DNA of 64,000 nucleotides from Methylocystis sp. IM3 (GTDB lineage: Bacteria; Pseudomonadota; Alphaproteobacteria; Rhizobiales; Beijerinckiaceae), in NCBI RefSeq assembly GCF_038070105.1, contig NZ_JBBPBZ010000002.1:2182001-2246000 (forward strand), given 5' to 3'. Within the stretch, counting starts at the first letter, position 1. The number at the start of each line of letters is the position of its first letter. A program made the translations under genes and the position numbers. Below the pieces are notes generated by a model that searched no databases, was not told the DNA's origin, and saw only the letters and a list, made by a program, of their open reading frames with translations. Below, one piece after another: positions 7,173 through 14,192 of the stretch.

Positions 7173-7579
7173 GCCCTTACCCCCTTTGCTGCGGCGCGCG
7201 CCAGAAGCTCGTCAATCCGACGCTTCTTTCTCCAATGGGGGTCGTAGCATTGTCCGAGACGAACGCGGTTACGGACCTCCTCAACAGTGTCGCGTTCGAA
7301 AGGAGTCAGCCATTCGGCGTCAATCAACACATCGAGCCAGGCGCGGCGCTCGAAGTGCGTAAGGCTGTCAAACGCGGGCGGGACGGAAAAAGCCCTGCGC
7401 GTCGGTTTAATTCTGGAACTTGCATTCGGGTTGACCGAAGCGGCGAGGTCGTGAAGGTCAGCCCCTTCCGACGCAAGGGCAGTGACAATCGCGCGCGCGG
7501 TCGCGAGCACCTCGCCGTCCTTGTCGCTGCCGAGTAGCGGGATCAGCTTACCGAGTCTGGCTTTCAGGAACGGCGTCAT
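7169..7579 (-). CDS. Hypothetical prophage protein upstream of helicase
   Basis: The gene encodes 136 residues from an ATG at 7579 (MTPFLKARLGKLIPLLGSD). The first half is helical with Ala/Leu repeats (ATARAIVTALASEGADLHDL). The C-terminal half is acidic/aromatic and ends in a basic tail (HWRKKRRIDELLARAA). The ATGA overlaps at both ends show that it lies inside one translationally coupled run with the helicase and the upstream gene. No domain is recognised; an accessory replication role is an inference from context. Confidence 0.65.
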   Translation of the reverse strand: MTPFLKARLGKLIPLLGSDKDGEVLATARAIVTALASEGADLHDLAASVNPNASSRIKPTRRAFSVPPAFDSLTHFERRAWLDVLIDAEWLTPFERDTVEEVRNRVRLGQCYDPHWRKKRRIDELLARAAAKGVRA

Positions 7580-7926
7580 GCCCGACCCCCGTCCTTCGCC
7601 CGAGCGATCGCCCGCCGGCGGTGGGCTTTCCACGCTGGGACGAGCAGATCCATGTCGCTCGCGATTGCCTTCATGGCTGCGTGGGTTTCGTCCACGTCGT
7701 CGAGGTGGAATGTAATCTGTGCGCAGATCAGGGCGTCCACCGCGGATTTCATCTTGCTGATGATGAAGCGCGCCCGAAGGTCGTCTTCGTCGCTCCACTC
7801 AGCTTGCTTGCGGTTGTCGTTCGTAGTATTTTTCTCGCCGAGATTGCCGGGCAGGGAAATCTCTTCGGGGTCGCCTTCCGCGCCAGCGCGCGGGCCGGCG
7901 GCCCCGTCCGTTTTGGGGGCCTTCAT
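7576..7926 (-). CDS. Hypothetical prophage protein (116 residues)
   Basis: The frame runs from an ATG at 7926 (MKAPKTDGAAGPR) to 7576. The N-terminus is low-complexity and charged. The rest reads like a folded helical domain (DEDDLRARFIISKMKSAVDA, then ITFHLDDVDETHAAMKAIAS). The start is chosen at the first Met that excludes an Arg/Gly-rich extension. It overlaps the next gene by 4 bp (ATGA) and follows the HTH protein gene by 2 bp, so it is part of the early prophage operon. Function unknown. Confidence 0.6.
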   Translation of the reverse strand: MKAPKTDGAAGPRAGAEGDPEEISLPGNLGEKNTTNDNRKQAEWSDEDDLRARFIISKMKSAVDALICAQITFHLDDVDETHAAMKAIASDMDLLVPAWKAHRRRAIARAKDGGRA

Positions 7927-7928
7927 TC

Positions 7929-8135
7929 TCAGGCCGCCTCCCCGACCGAAGCGCGGATGCGAGAGGCCTTCCAAGCCTCCAAAGCGTCGACGTCGAAGTA
8001 GCAACGAGTGTGGATTTTGACCGGCTGAGGAAACCCGAGCTGCGGGTCACGAACCCAGCGGTCGATAGAGCGCGGGGTTACGTTGAAGTCGCGGGCAACC
8101 GCGGGCTTCGGCTTCAGCTTCTTTTCGGACTGCAT
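7929..8135 (-). CDS. AlpA/excisionase-like HTH DNA-binding protein
   Basis: This 68-residue protein is a compact winged-HTH/MerR-like DNA-binding unit. The sequence VARDFNVTPRSIDRWVRD is the helix-turn-helix, followed by LGFPQPVKI and RCYFDVDALEAWKASR, the hallmark of AlpA and excisionase-type proteins. Such proteins control excision or integrase expression in prophages and islands. Its position, first in the coupled leftward operon and one gene away from the integrase, fits this role. Confidence 0.8.
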   Translation of the reverse strand: MQSEKKLKPKPAVARDFNVTPRSIDRWVRDPQLGFPQPVKIHTRCYFDVDALEAWKASRIRASVGEAA

Positions 8136-8231
8136 GAGCGCCTCTGTCTGTAATTGAACAGCAAAGGCAAGACTGCTCAGCGATTGGCGCGTCGTCTCAC
8201 GCCAAAACCGTTACCCTTGAAAATGGCGTGG

Positions 8232-8834
8232 TCAGGTGTCGCCATTGGCAGCAATTCTTTTCCGAATTTTTCCGACTGCCTTTTCAATCGATTCAAGCGT
8301 AGTGTGCGCGTGAACGTCGCAATGCTCGAACACGGATTTTATAAATCGAACCGCTGGCCCTTGCTTCGTCAGGCCGCTTGGCCCTACCGCTTCCTGATAA
8401 AGTTCAAACAAATAAGCAGCTTGTCCCTGCCACATTTTAGAAGGGGAAAAAAAGGAGGGATCATCATAGGTTTCACGGAATTTCGGGGCCATCGGTCGCT
8501 TTGTAAAATCCGGAATTGTTGCCAGCCAATCGGCGAGAGCTTCGGCATCTGCGGTTGATTCAGCATCGTGGACAAACCGCGCTGTCTCTTCCTCATGCAC
8601 AGCGATCATCATCGAATAGCGCCGTAGATCATTAGCCGCCTGCTGCGCTCGCTCGTAAATGTTCTCCTTTTTTAGTTGCTCGGCTAGCCATAGACGATCG
8701 TCGATAAGCGAAGGAATATCGCGGATGAAGTGAACGAGCGCGGTGAGCTCGTCGAGTTCCGGCTTACGGGGTGCCCCCGCCTCCGCAAGCATGTCCGCCA
8801 CGTCCTGAGCTGCTATGTCCAAGGACGGGGCCAT
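8232..8834 (-). CDS. Hypothetical prophage protein (200 residues)
   Basis: The product is acidic and helical throughout (MAPSLDIAAQDVADMLAEAG, later ERAQQAANDLRRYSMMIAVH). It has no signal peptide or membrane segment. Its base composition is clearly less GC-rich than the neighbours, consistent with recent acquisition as prophage cargo. It ends 96 bp before the HTH gene and starts 3 bp after the integrase stop, so it may be co-transcribed with the integrase. No family is recognised; a moron or superinfection-exclusion function would be speculation. Confidence 0.65.
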   Translation of the reverse strand: MAPSLDIAAQDVADMLAEAGAPRKPELDELTALVHFIRDIPSLIDDRLWLAEQLKKENIYERAQQAANDLRRYSMMIAVHEEETARFVHDAESTADAEALADWLATIPDFTKRPMAPKFRETYDDPSFFSPSKMWQGQAAYLFELYQEAVGPSGLTKQGPAVRFIKSVFEHCDVHAHTTLESIEKAVGKIRKRIAANGDT

Positions 8835-8837
8835 AGA

Positions 8838-10091
8838 TCATACCCTCGCGCTGGCGAGGTTGACGACGTTCCGCGCCGGGGCGCCGATAACAATTTCGTC
8901 GAGGCGACGGGCCCACGCGTCAAGGGCGGCCCGCTTCTCAGAGCTGTAGCTATACCGATTGTAGACGGCAGCAACCCCCTTAATCGTTCCGCTTTTATGA
9001 TTGAGAGCGGATTCGACTATGTGCGGGGCGATGCCGATCGCCGCCATTCCACTCGCAGCGGTGCGCCGGAGGTCGTGAATTTTCCACGGCTCGATTGCCG
9101 TCCCTTGCCCTGTCCCGGCGGCCATCGCGCGGTCGACTTGGGCCTTGAATCTTGAGAATCCAGAAACCGGCGTGCGGCCGTTCGTCGTGAAAACGAGCCC
9201 GCTGCCCGCGATCCTTGGCAGGCTCTCCAGAATCCGCACGGCGGCGTAGCTGAGGGGTATCTCATGCGTAACGCCATTCTTGCAGCGCTCTTTAGGAACC
9301 GTCCAACTGCGCGCGGCGAGGTCGACCTCGCTCCAGGCCATCTCACCTACTTCATCTCGCCTGGCCCCGGTCAATAAAAGCAGCTTCGCCAGCGGCCCAA
9401 ATGGCCAGCCGGAGGCCTCGAAGGCCTGCCACGCAACGCGGATTTCGTCCTCCGACAGCACCCGGTCGCGGGATTGCTCTGCCGCCGGCGCCCTCACCTT
9501 CTCGCACGGCGACTCGCCGATTATCCCGCGCTCGACCGCCCACCCGCAAAGGCGACGGAAGGCTGCAAGCGTTCGGTTGGCGACGATCGGCGCGCGGTCG
9601 GCGATCTCGTCCAGTCGGGCGTGAAGATCCGCGCGGGTGATTTCGCAAAGGCCCCTGCCCTTCCATGGCTCGGCGATCTCACGGCGCAACAAGCGTTCGG
9701 TCTCGCGCCATGTGGCTTCCCGTGTGTTCCGGCGGGCGTAGCGTTCAAGGAAGGTCTCGACCACCCGCTCGATGGCGTCGCTCTCCTTCCGCTCCTCAGC
9801 CCTGGCAGCAGCCTTCTTGGACTGCTTCTCAGCAGCCGGGTCTCCGCCCTTCGCTATGACCGTCGCCGCGTCGCTGGCGAGCTCGCGCGCGGCCTTGAGG
9901 CCGATGGCAGGATAGGCCCCCAGGGTGAGTTTTTTAGGCTTGCCGGCGACGCGGTAGCGGTATGCCCAGCTTCCGGTGCCCGATGGCTGGAGAACGAAAT
10001 ATAGGCCCCGAAGAAACCCGTCCGGGACCTCCCGACGCTCCAGCCCCGGCTTCAGCTTCTCAATTGCGGTGACGGTCAAATCTTTCGCCAT
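8838..10091 (-). CDS. Tyrosine recombinase integrase (DUF4102/P4 type)
   Basis: This is a 417-residue phage/island integrase. The N-terminal DUF4102 arm-binding domain is clear (MAKDLTVTAIEKLKPG, then LYFVLQPSGTGSWAYRYR and LTLGAYPAIGLKAAR). A SAM-like core-binding domain follows. The catalytic domain carries Arg in TGARRDEV (about 244-245), HDLRR (339-343), NHKSG with His365, and the tyrosine in VYNRYSY (377 or 380). The ATG at 10091 is chosen because the upstream extension lacks family sequence. The gene points away from the tRNA-Thr fragment at 10341-10390, the normal arrangement for an integrase next to its attachment site. It would catalyse integration into and excision from the tRNA-Thr gene. 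Confidence 0.92.
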   Translation of the reverse strand: MAKDLTVTAIEKLKPGLERREVPDGFLRGLYFVLQPSGTGSWAYRYRVAGKPKKLTLGAYPAIGLKAARELASDAATVIAKGGDPAAEKQSKKAAARAEERKESDAIERVVETFLERYARRNTREATWRETERLLRREIAEPWKGRGLCEITRADLHARLDEIADRAPIVANRTLAAFRRLCGWAVERGIIGESPCEKVRAPAAEQSRDRVLSEDEIRVAWQAFEASGWPFGPLAKLLLLTGARRDEVGEMAWSEVDLAARSWTVPKERCKNGVTHEIPLSYAAVRILESLPRIAGSGLVFTTNGRTPVSGFSRFKAQVDRAMAAGTGQGTAIEPWKIHDLRRTAASGMAAIGIAPHIVESALNHKSGTIKGVAAVYNRYSYSSEKRAALDAWARRLDEIVIGAPARNVVNLASARV

Positions 10092-10109
10092 GCTCGCCCC
10101 CTCGCCGGA

Positions 10110-10142
10110 GCCACTGACGGGCCACCGACGGGCCACTGATTG
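10110..10142. repeat. Three tandem 11-bp repeats before integrase (arm sites?)
   Basis: GCCACTGACGG, GCCACCGACGG and GCCACTGATTG follow each other without spacing at 10110-10120, 10121-10131 and 10132-10142. They are directly upstream of the integrase start and are candidate arm-type binding sites for its N-terminal domain. Confidence 0.5.
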
Positions 10143-10192
10143 CCCGATTGAATGGAATCAAAACACTGCGAAAACAGTAACGCTTGCGTTCC

Positions 10193-10250
10193 GGGTAACG
10201 ACCGGGTATCGGTTACCCTGCTTCTTAGAGTGTTACCCTGTGTCCTAGAC
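10193..10250. repeat. GGTTACCC direct and inverted repeats near att
   Basis: GTTACCCTG occurs at 10212 and 10232 inside two imperfect 20-bp direct repeats (10211-10230 and 10231-10250, both with TTACCCTG and TAGA in the same places). GGGTAAC at 10193-10199 is the inverted copy. Together with the 11-bp repeats they fit the architecture of an attachment region. Confidence 0.45.
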
Positions 10251-10340
10251 AATGCAGGACATGCGAGGGAAAATCAAGCGTTTCTTAGCTGAGGCGACCG
10301 CACGGCTTCCTGATTTGTCCGCGCCTTTCTAGGCAAAAAT

Positions 10341-10390
10341 CCTGATTTGTAATCAGTAGGTCGGGGGTTCGAATCCCTCAACCGGCACCA
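10341..10390 (+). other. Attachment site: 3' fragment of tRNA-Thr(TGT)
   Basis: The 50 bp comprise the 3' part of a tRNA: anticodon arm with loop TTTGTAA (anticodon TGT), variable loop, T-arm with GGTTCGAATCC, the acceptor strand AACCGGC, and ACCA. There is no matching 5' half (an expected GCCGGTT acceptor and D-arm) upstream. This is the chromosomal remnant left when an element recombines into the 3' half of a tRNA gene, so it marks the right end of the prophage. A short direct copy of CCTGATTTGT lies at 10309-10318. Confidence 0.8.
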
Positions 10391-10491
10391 AATCGTGCGA
10401 TCGTTTTTCTGGTTGCCCGAATTGCCCGCGATTTTACGGACCATGCGATCGCGCGGTCGACGTTCCGCTGTCTCAATGGGTCGCTGGCGCG

Positions 10492-11445
10492 CTAGTCATG
10501 CGTCGCATCCTCGCGGAAGGACGCGACCTCTCGCGCGTCCCCCGTGTCTCGTCGCTCGACGATCAGGCTCATGGCGCACCGCAAATGGCCCTCGGCCTCA
10601 TCCAGCGCCGCCTCCGACTCGCGGAGCCCGTACCCCTGGAGCAGCAGAAAAGCCAGCTTTACGCTTCCGCCCGCGTGTTGCAGAGCCGCATGGATCTCTC
10701 CGCCGCTGCGGCCCGTTAGTCGGGACAGAATTTTTTCGCTTCGCCGGACGAGCTTCTTGTTCGAGGCCTGCACGTCAACCATCAGGCCGTCATAAACCCG
10801 ACCGAGCAAGATCATCACGAGGGACGAAAGCAGGATAAGCGTGATCCGCTGGGCGGCGCCCGCCTTCATGCGCGTCGAGCCCGCGATCGGCTCCGGGCCC
10901 GTCTCGAGAAAGATCGGATGATCGGCCTCGTGAAGAAGCGGCGTACCCCGGTTATTGGCGACGCCAATCGTCAGCGCGCCCCTTCTTTTCGCCTCGCGCA
11001 AGCAGGCGAGCGTGAAGGGCGTCGTGCCGCTCGCGGCCAGCGCAATTACCACATCAGCCTGGCCGATCTCATGGCGAGCCACGAGTTCAATCGCCTGCTG
11101 GTCTTCGTCCTCGGCGCCTTCAACAGCGTGCAGAAGCGCCTTGTGTCCGCCCGCGATCAGCAGCAGAAGCCGGTCAGACGGCCAGCCGAAAGTCGGCATC
11201 AGCTCCGCCCCGTCCTGCGCCGCCAGACGGCCCGACGTGCCGGCCCCCACATAAACGAGCCGCCCCGACCCTCGCAGCCTCCGCTCAATCGCCAGCCCCG
11301 CCCGCTCTATCGCAGGCCGTGCGGCCCGCACCGCCGCAACGGCGGAAAATTGCCCCTCGATGATCGACTCGAGGATCTCGCCAGGCTCCCAGAGGTCGAT
11401 CTTGGCGTAGCGCGGGCTTTGGCGTTCAGTCTCCATAGGACACAT
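10492..11445 (-). CDS. murQ: N-acetylmuramic acid 6-phosphate etherase
   Basis: This 317-residue SIS-domain protein cleaves the lactyl ether of MurNAc-6-phosphate to give GlcNAc-6-phosphate and lactate in peptidoglycan recycling. Family features are METERQSPRYAKIDLWEPGE at the start, VYVGAGTSGRLAAQDGAE, VVIALAASGTTPF for sugar-phosphate binding, and GPEPIAGSTRMKAGAAQ. Length is normal. Two nearby ATGs (11445 and 11436) are possible starts. The product feeds the NagA and deaminase genes found 3-5 kb away on the other strand. An inverted repeat at 11493-11509, upstream of the start, is a candidate operator. Confidence 0.92.
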   Translation of the reverse strand: MCPMETERQSPRYAKIDLWEPGEILESIIEGQFSAVAAVRAARPAIERAGLAIERRLRGSGRLVYVGAGTSGRLAAQDGAELMPTFGWPSDRLLLLIAGGHKALLHAVEGAEDEDQQAIELVARHEIGQADVVIALAASGTTPFTLACLREAKRRGALTIGVANNRGTPLLHEADHPIFLETGPEPIAGSTRMKAGAAQRITLILLSSLVMILLGRVYDGLMVDVQASNKKLVRRSEKILSRLTGRSGGEIHAALQHAGGSVKLAFLLLQGYGLRESEAALDEAEGHLRCAMSLIVERRDTGDAREVASFREDATHD

Positions 11446-11855
11446 GGCGAAATTCCAGCTGACAACCCGGATATGGCCAGCGTGAGGGGAAGTTCAAGCG
11501 AAGCTTGAAACCAGGCGTATCGCATGTGCGGAAGTCGCGCGGAGGGTCAGCCAACGCGCTCATGCGACGCATTCATCCGCCTCATTGCAGCTCAGACTTC
11601 CATTGCTGTGTGAGCGAGGCGCCAGCTCAAACGATCTCGTTCACACCAAGCAATCAAACGCGCGCGCCTTCCTCAACGATGCAGGCAATGGATGTGAGCG
11701 GAGCCGACGCCATGACTGAAACTGCATGTCAGTAAAGATACTTAACCCCTTCGGACACCTATCCTAAAAGGCGCCTGTCAGTGCCTTTGTGTGGCCATAT
11801 TTCCTTACTCGAAGCGCCAAAAAGGCGGCTTCGCCCGTAGTATGGAGGAATACTC
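11446..11855. other. Divergent intergenic region murQ / exported-protein cluster
   Basis: About 410 bp separate the leftward murQ start from the rightward exported-protein genes. It holds the inverted repeat at 11493-11509 and presumably two divergent promoters. The GGAGGAA ribosome-binding site of the 11856 gene lies at its right end. No supported coding frame is visible. Confidence 0.5.
11493..11509. promoter_or_regulatory. Inverted repeat upstream of murQ
   Basis: TTCAAGC (11493-11499) and GCTTGAA (11503-11509) form a perfect 7-3-7 palindrome about 50 bp upstream of murQ. It is a candidate operator for a regulator of the amino-sugar genes or of the divergent exported-protein genes. Confidence 0.45.
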
Positions 11856-12155
11856 ATGAAGAAGCTCCTTCTCATTCCTGCCGCTCTCATTTTTTCAACG
11901 AGCCTGGCGTTCGCGCTCGACCTGAGCCAGACATCTCACGTCACCCAGTCGATCGGCACCACCTCGGCCGGCAGCTTCGCCCTGAACCGCGCTTTCGTTT
12001 TGCAGGCGCAAGTTCCGATTGGCCAGCGGCATGGCGACCTTTCGCAGACCGCGACCGTCGACCAGTCGATTGGCACCACCACGGGCGGCAGCAGGGCCAT
12101 CAACCGGGCGACGGTTATTCAGGCGCAGGTCCCGATCGGCGGCTTCGTTTGGTAA
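11856..12155 (+). CDS. Small exported repeat protein, curlin-like
   Basis: This 99-residue protein has a clear signal peptide (MKKLLLIPAALIFSTSLAFA) followed by two tandem copies of a 35-residue unit on a 39-residue period, from residue 22 and from residue 61. Each unit runs DLSQT, then QSIGTT, then an N-R-A segment, a Val/Gln strand (VLQAQ or VIQAQ) and VPIG. Alternating hydrophobic/polar residues with regularly placed Gln and Asn resemble curlin-type beta-strand repeats, but the spacing is not the classical one. A strong GGAGGAA lies before the ATG. It is the first of three consecutive small exported-protein genes. An extracellular structural or amyloid role is inferred. Confidence 0.65.
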   Translation: MKKLLLIPAALIFSTSLAFALDLSQTSHVTQSIGTTSAGSFALNRAFVLQAQVPIGQRHGDLSQTATVDQSIGTTTGGSRAINRATVIQAQVPIGGFVW

Positions 12156-12279
12156 GATCTACCAGACTTGTTGAGTTGAAACAGGTCGCGGCCGAGATCG
12201 GCCGCGACTTCGCTTCGGACGCGATTGCGTCCCTGCCTATCGTCGTCGGCGAGCCCGCCGCAAAACGAGGAGCAGCAAA

Positions 12280-12678
12280 ATGAGATATTGGCTTATTCCT
12301 GTGCTTGTCTGCGTTGGAGCCGCCCAGGCCCACGCGGGTAGTTTCATCGGCGCCAACATCAACAACCCGATTGTGAGCGTTAAAGGCGGGGTGTCGGTGG
12401 GGCCATCCAACAGCGACACCGCCAACCAGAACAGCTTCGTCAATGCGTACGCTGTTCAAAACCTCGCCGTCGGCGGCAATAGCCCCAGTAACAATACGAA
12501 TGTCACCCAAAAAGGATTTGCAAACGCCTACGCCGGCCAAAACATCGCCATCTCCAACGGCGCGCCGGGCGGAAACCCCAGCAACAATACAACCGTCAAA
12601 CAAAAAGGGGTGGTGAATTATGTAGGTCTCGGCCAGCATATCCAGTCCGCGCCTCTCATGCCAATGGGCGGCCCCTGA
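12280..12678 (+). CDS. Exported curlin-repeat protein (CsgA/CsgB-like)
   Basis: This 132-residue protein has a signal peptide (MRYWLIPVLVCVGAAQAHA) and three imperfect repeats at about 43-66, 68-92 and 100-120. The best units read NNTNVTQKGFANAYAGQ and NNTTVKQKGVVNYVGLGQ. The N-x-x-V-x-Q-x-G-x-x-N-x-x-x-x-Q pattern matches the curlin repeat of secreted amyloid fibre subunits. GAGGAG precedes the ATG. No CsgG-type export pore, CsgE or CsgF is visible in the window, so the export route is open. It is flanked by two other small secreted proteins on the same strand. Confidence 0.7.
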   Translation: MRYWLIPVLVCVGAAQAHAGSFIGANINNPIVSVKGGVSVGPSNSDTANQNSFVNAYAVQNLAVGGNSPSNNTNVTQKGFANAYAGQNIAISNGAPGGNPSNNTTVKQKGVVNYVGLGQHIQSAPLMPMGGP

Positions 12679-12804
12679 TCGCTTCGGCGCTCCAGATAAA
12701 AGGGCGCAGAAATGAAGCAATGTCTGCCTGGCCAGGCTAGGCCGCGCTTAGTCGCCTTCCACTGAGCGCGACCGCCTGGGCGACTCGACTGCAAGGAGTT
12801 TGCG

Positions 12805-13113
12805 ATGAAAACGCGCGGCGTCACCCTTCCCGTTTTAGTCATCCTCCTCTCATCCGGCGCCGCCCTTGCCGACGCCCTGATCGTGTCGAGCGTCAATTCC
12901 AACGGCGGAACGCAGTCACTCAGCGTGACCAATACGAATGGTCTCGCGACCGCCATGGTCAATGGCGTTCCGGTAACGCTGCCTTACAGCCAAAACGGGA
13001 CGACGATCAGAATAATAAATGGCTTCGGCCTGCTGCCATTGCAGTCTCCTCAGGTGAACGCTCTCAGAGCATGGCAGCAAAATCACGCCAAGGAACTGGG
13101 ACTGTTCCGATAA
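12805..13113 (+). CDS. Small exported protein, third of the cluster
   Basis: A 102-residue product with a signal peptide (MKTRGVTLPVLVILLSSGAALA) and a short Ser/Asn/Thr/Val-rich body (VSSVNSNGGTQSLSVTNTNG). It ends in a more hydrophilic helical tail (ALRAWQQNHAKELGLFR). AAGGAG precedes the ATG. It lacks obvious curlin repeats but has the same export signal and orientation as the two genes before it, so an accessory function such as chaperone, nucleator or surface anchor is possible. No known family is recognised. Confidence 0.6.
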   Translation: MKTRGVTLPVLVILLSSGAALADALIVSSVNSNGGTQSLSVTNTNGLATAMVNGVPVTLPYSQNGTTIRIINGFGLLPLQSPQVNALRAWQQNHAKELGLFR

Positions 13114-13143
13114 AGATATTTTCCCGAGGACGGGTCTAGCGCT

Positions 13144-13566
13144 ATGACATTTTTATACGCGGATCGACCAGACAAGACCCCCGGCATCGACCGTCAGTGG
13201 CGCGCCTCGAAACATGCGATTTTGGCTTATTACGTCGGAGGCTGGCACAAAGGAGAGTCGCCGCTGGATGCTCTCGCGCGCGCTCTGGACGTTGCGCCGG
13301 ATGATATTTTGAACCAATTGTCGAACCATTCAACCGATCGCGACGAATTCGACCTGCTCTCAAGCTGCCTTGGAGCAGGCTGGCTGGATCTCTCTGAGCT
13401 GAGCATTCAGGATGGGGTCGCGTTCCTGGTCGCGCTTGTCAACAAGAAGCTTGCGGGCGTCCCCCCTGAAGTTCGGGCTTATTTCGGCGCGCCCATGAAG
13501 CTGAGGCCGTTCCAAAATTTGCACTCCGTTCCCCGCTTTTCCAGCATTCATGGATCCAAGCAGTAG
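13144..13566 (+). CDS. Hypothetical cytosolic protein (140 residues)
   Basis: The gene starts 30 bp after the exported-protein cluster on the same strand, at an ATG at 13144. The product begins MTFLYADRPDKTPGIDRQWR, has no signal peptide, and contains two helical acidic segments (SPLDALARALDVAPDDILNQ and DGVAFLVALVNKKLAGVPPE). Its composition is that of a real folded protein. Co-transcription with the exported proteins would suggest a regulatory or assembly role, but no domain is recognised. Confidence 0.55.
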   Translation: MTFLYADRPDKTPGIDRQWRASKHAILAYYVGGWHKGESPLDALARALDVAPDDILNQLSNHSTDRDEFDLLSSCLGAGWLDLSELSIQDGVAFLVALVNKKLAGVPPEVRAYFGAPMKLRPFQNLHSVPRFSSIHGSKQ

Positions 13567-13584
13567 CAGGCCCGGGTATCGAAG

Positions 13585-13707
13585 TTATTGAAACCTTCCG
13601 CGGCGGCTGGTCAACTTCGTCATGGTCAGCTCTGCTTGGTTCTCTTCGATCCTTTCGATTATCCAACGGTAGCCAAAGGCGCTCGGAGCGTAAGTGCGCG
13701 GGCGCAT
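13585..13707 (-). CDS. Very small hypothetical ORF
   Basis: A frame of 40 codons from an ATG at 13707 encodes a peptide starting MRPRTYAPSAFGYRWIIERI and rich in aromatic and hydrophobic residues, unlike typical antisense noise. A GTG at 13716 or an ATG at 13779 are alternative starts; the latter would overlap the upstream 13727-14005 gene. No convincing ribosome-binding site is visible. It may be a fragment of an older gene or a microprotein. Confidence 0.3.
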   Translation of the reverse strand: MRPRTYAPSAFGYRWIIERIEENQAELTMTKLTSRRGRFQ

Positions 13708-13726
13708 GTCTCTGACGGTGATCGCA

Positions 13727-14005
13727 TCAGCCCAGGCGCTTGAGCCGCTCCTTGTCGATAATCGCTTTTTCGACCTCACTTCTGAGGGCGGTCAGGTTTT
13801 CGGCCTGATTTTGCAGGGCGGTGAGGCTCATGAGGGTCTTTTCGAGCATCAGGATCGGAAGATTGGCGAAGTCCTCCTTGCTGGTCGCGAGATAGAAACA
13901 CAGCGCCTCGCGAAGGACATGCTGCATCCTCGCCGTCGAGTTTTGCCCGGCCGCCTTCAACGACTCCCATTCATCGGAAGTGAAGGCGACCGGGAACTCG
14001 GCCAT
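13727..14005 (-). CDS. Hypothetical protein with C-terminal coiled coil
   Basis: From the ATG at 14005 the product has 92 residues: MAEFPVAFTSDEWESLKAAG at the start, then a helical stretch (MQHVLREALCFYLATS) and a Leu-rich coiled-coil-like tail with Glu/Lys/Arg pairs (LRSEVEKAIIDKERLKRLG). The frame is open further upstream to an ATG at 14194, which would add a basic Arg/Lys-rich segment, so the true start is uncertain. It is transcribed divergently from the deaminase gene at 14193 and could be a small regulator of that operon; this is only positional inference. Confidence 0.5.
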   Translation of the reverse strand: MAEFPVAFTSDEWESLKAAGQNSTARMQHVLREALCFYLATSKEDFANLPILMLEKTLMSLTALQNQAENLTALRSEVEKAIIDKERLKRLG

Positions 14006-14192
14006 CTCCTGTCGCCATGGCGCCGCCTCTTTGGACCTCTTCACCCTCCGCTCCCTTCGTCGTTGCTTCGAGTCGACAGATCGCTCACCTCTTGCAATAG
14101 CAGCGTGACCTGGTGTTTTTGTGGCCAACTTGCCTTCCCGCGCAACCGGCTCAATTTTTATTGATCGACCGCTAGCCGAAACGACAAACATC

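Noticed and set aside
10309..10390. Complete tRNA-Thr gene
   Set aside because: No 5' acceptor strand or D-arm is present before the anticodon arm; it is only the 3' fragment.
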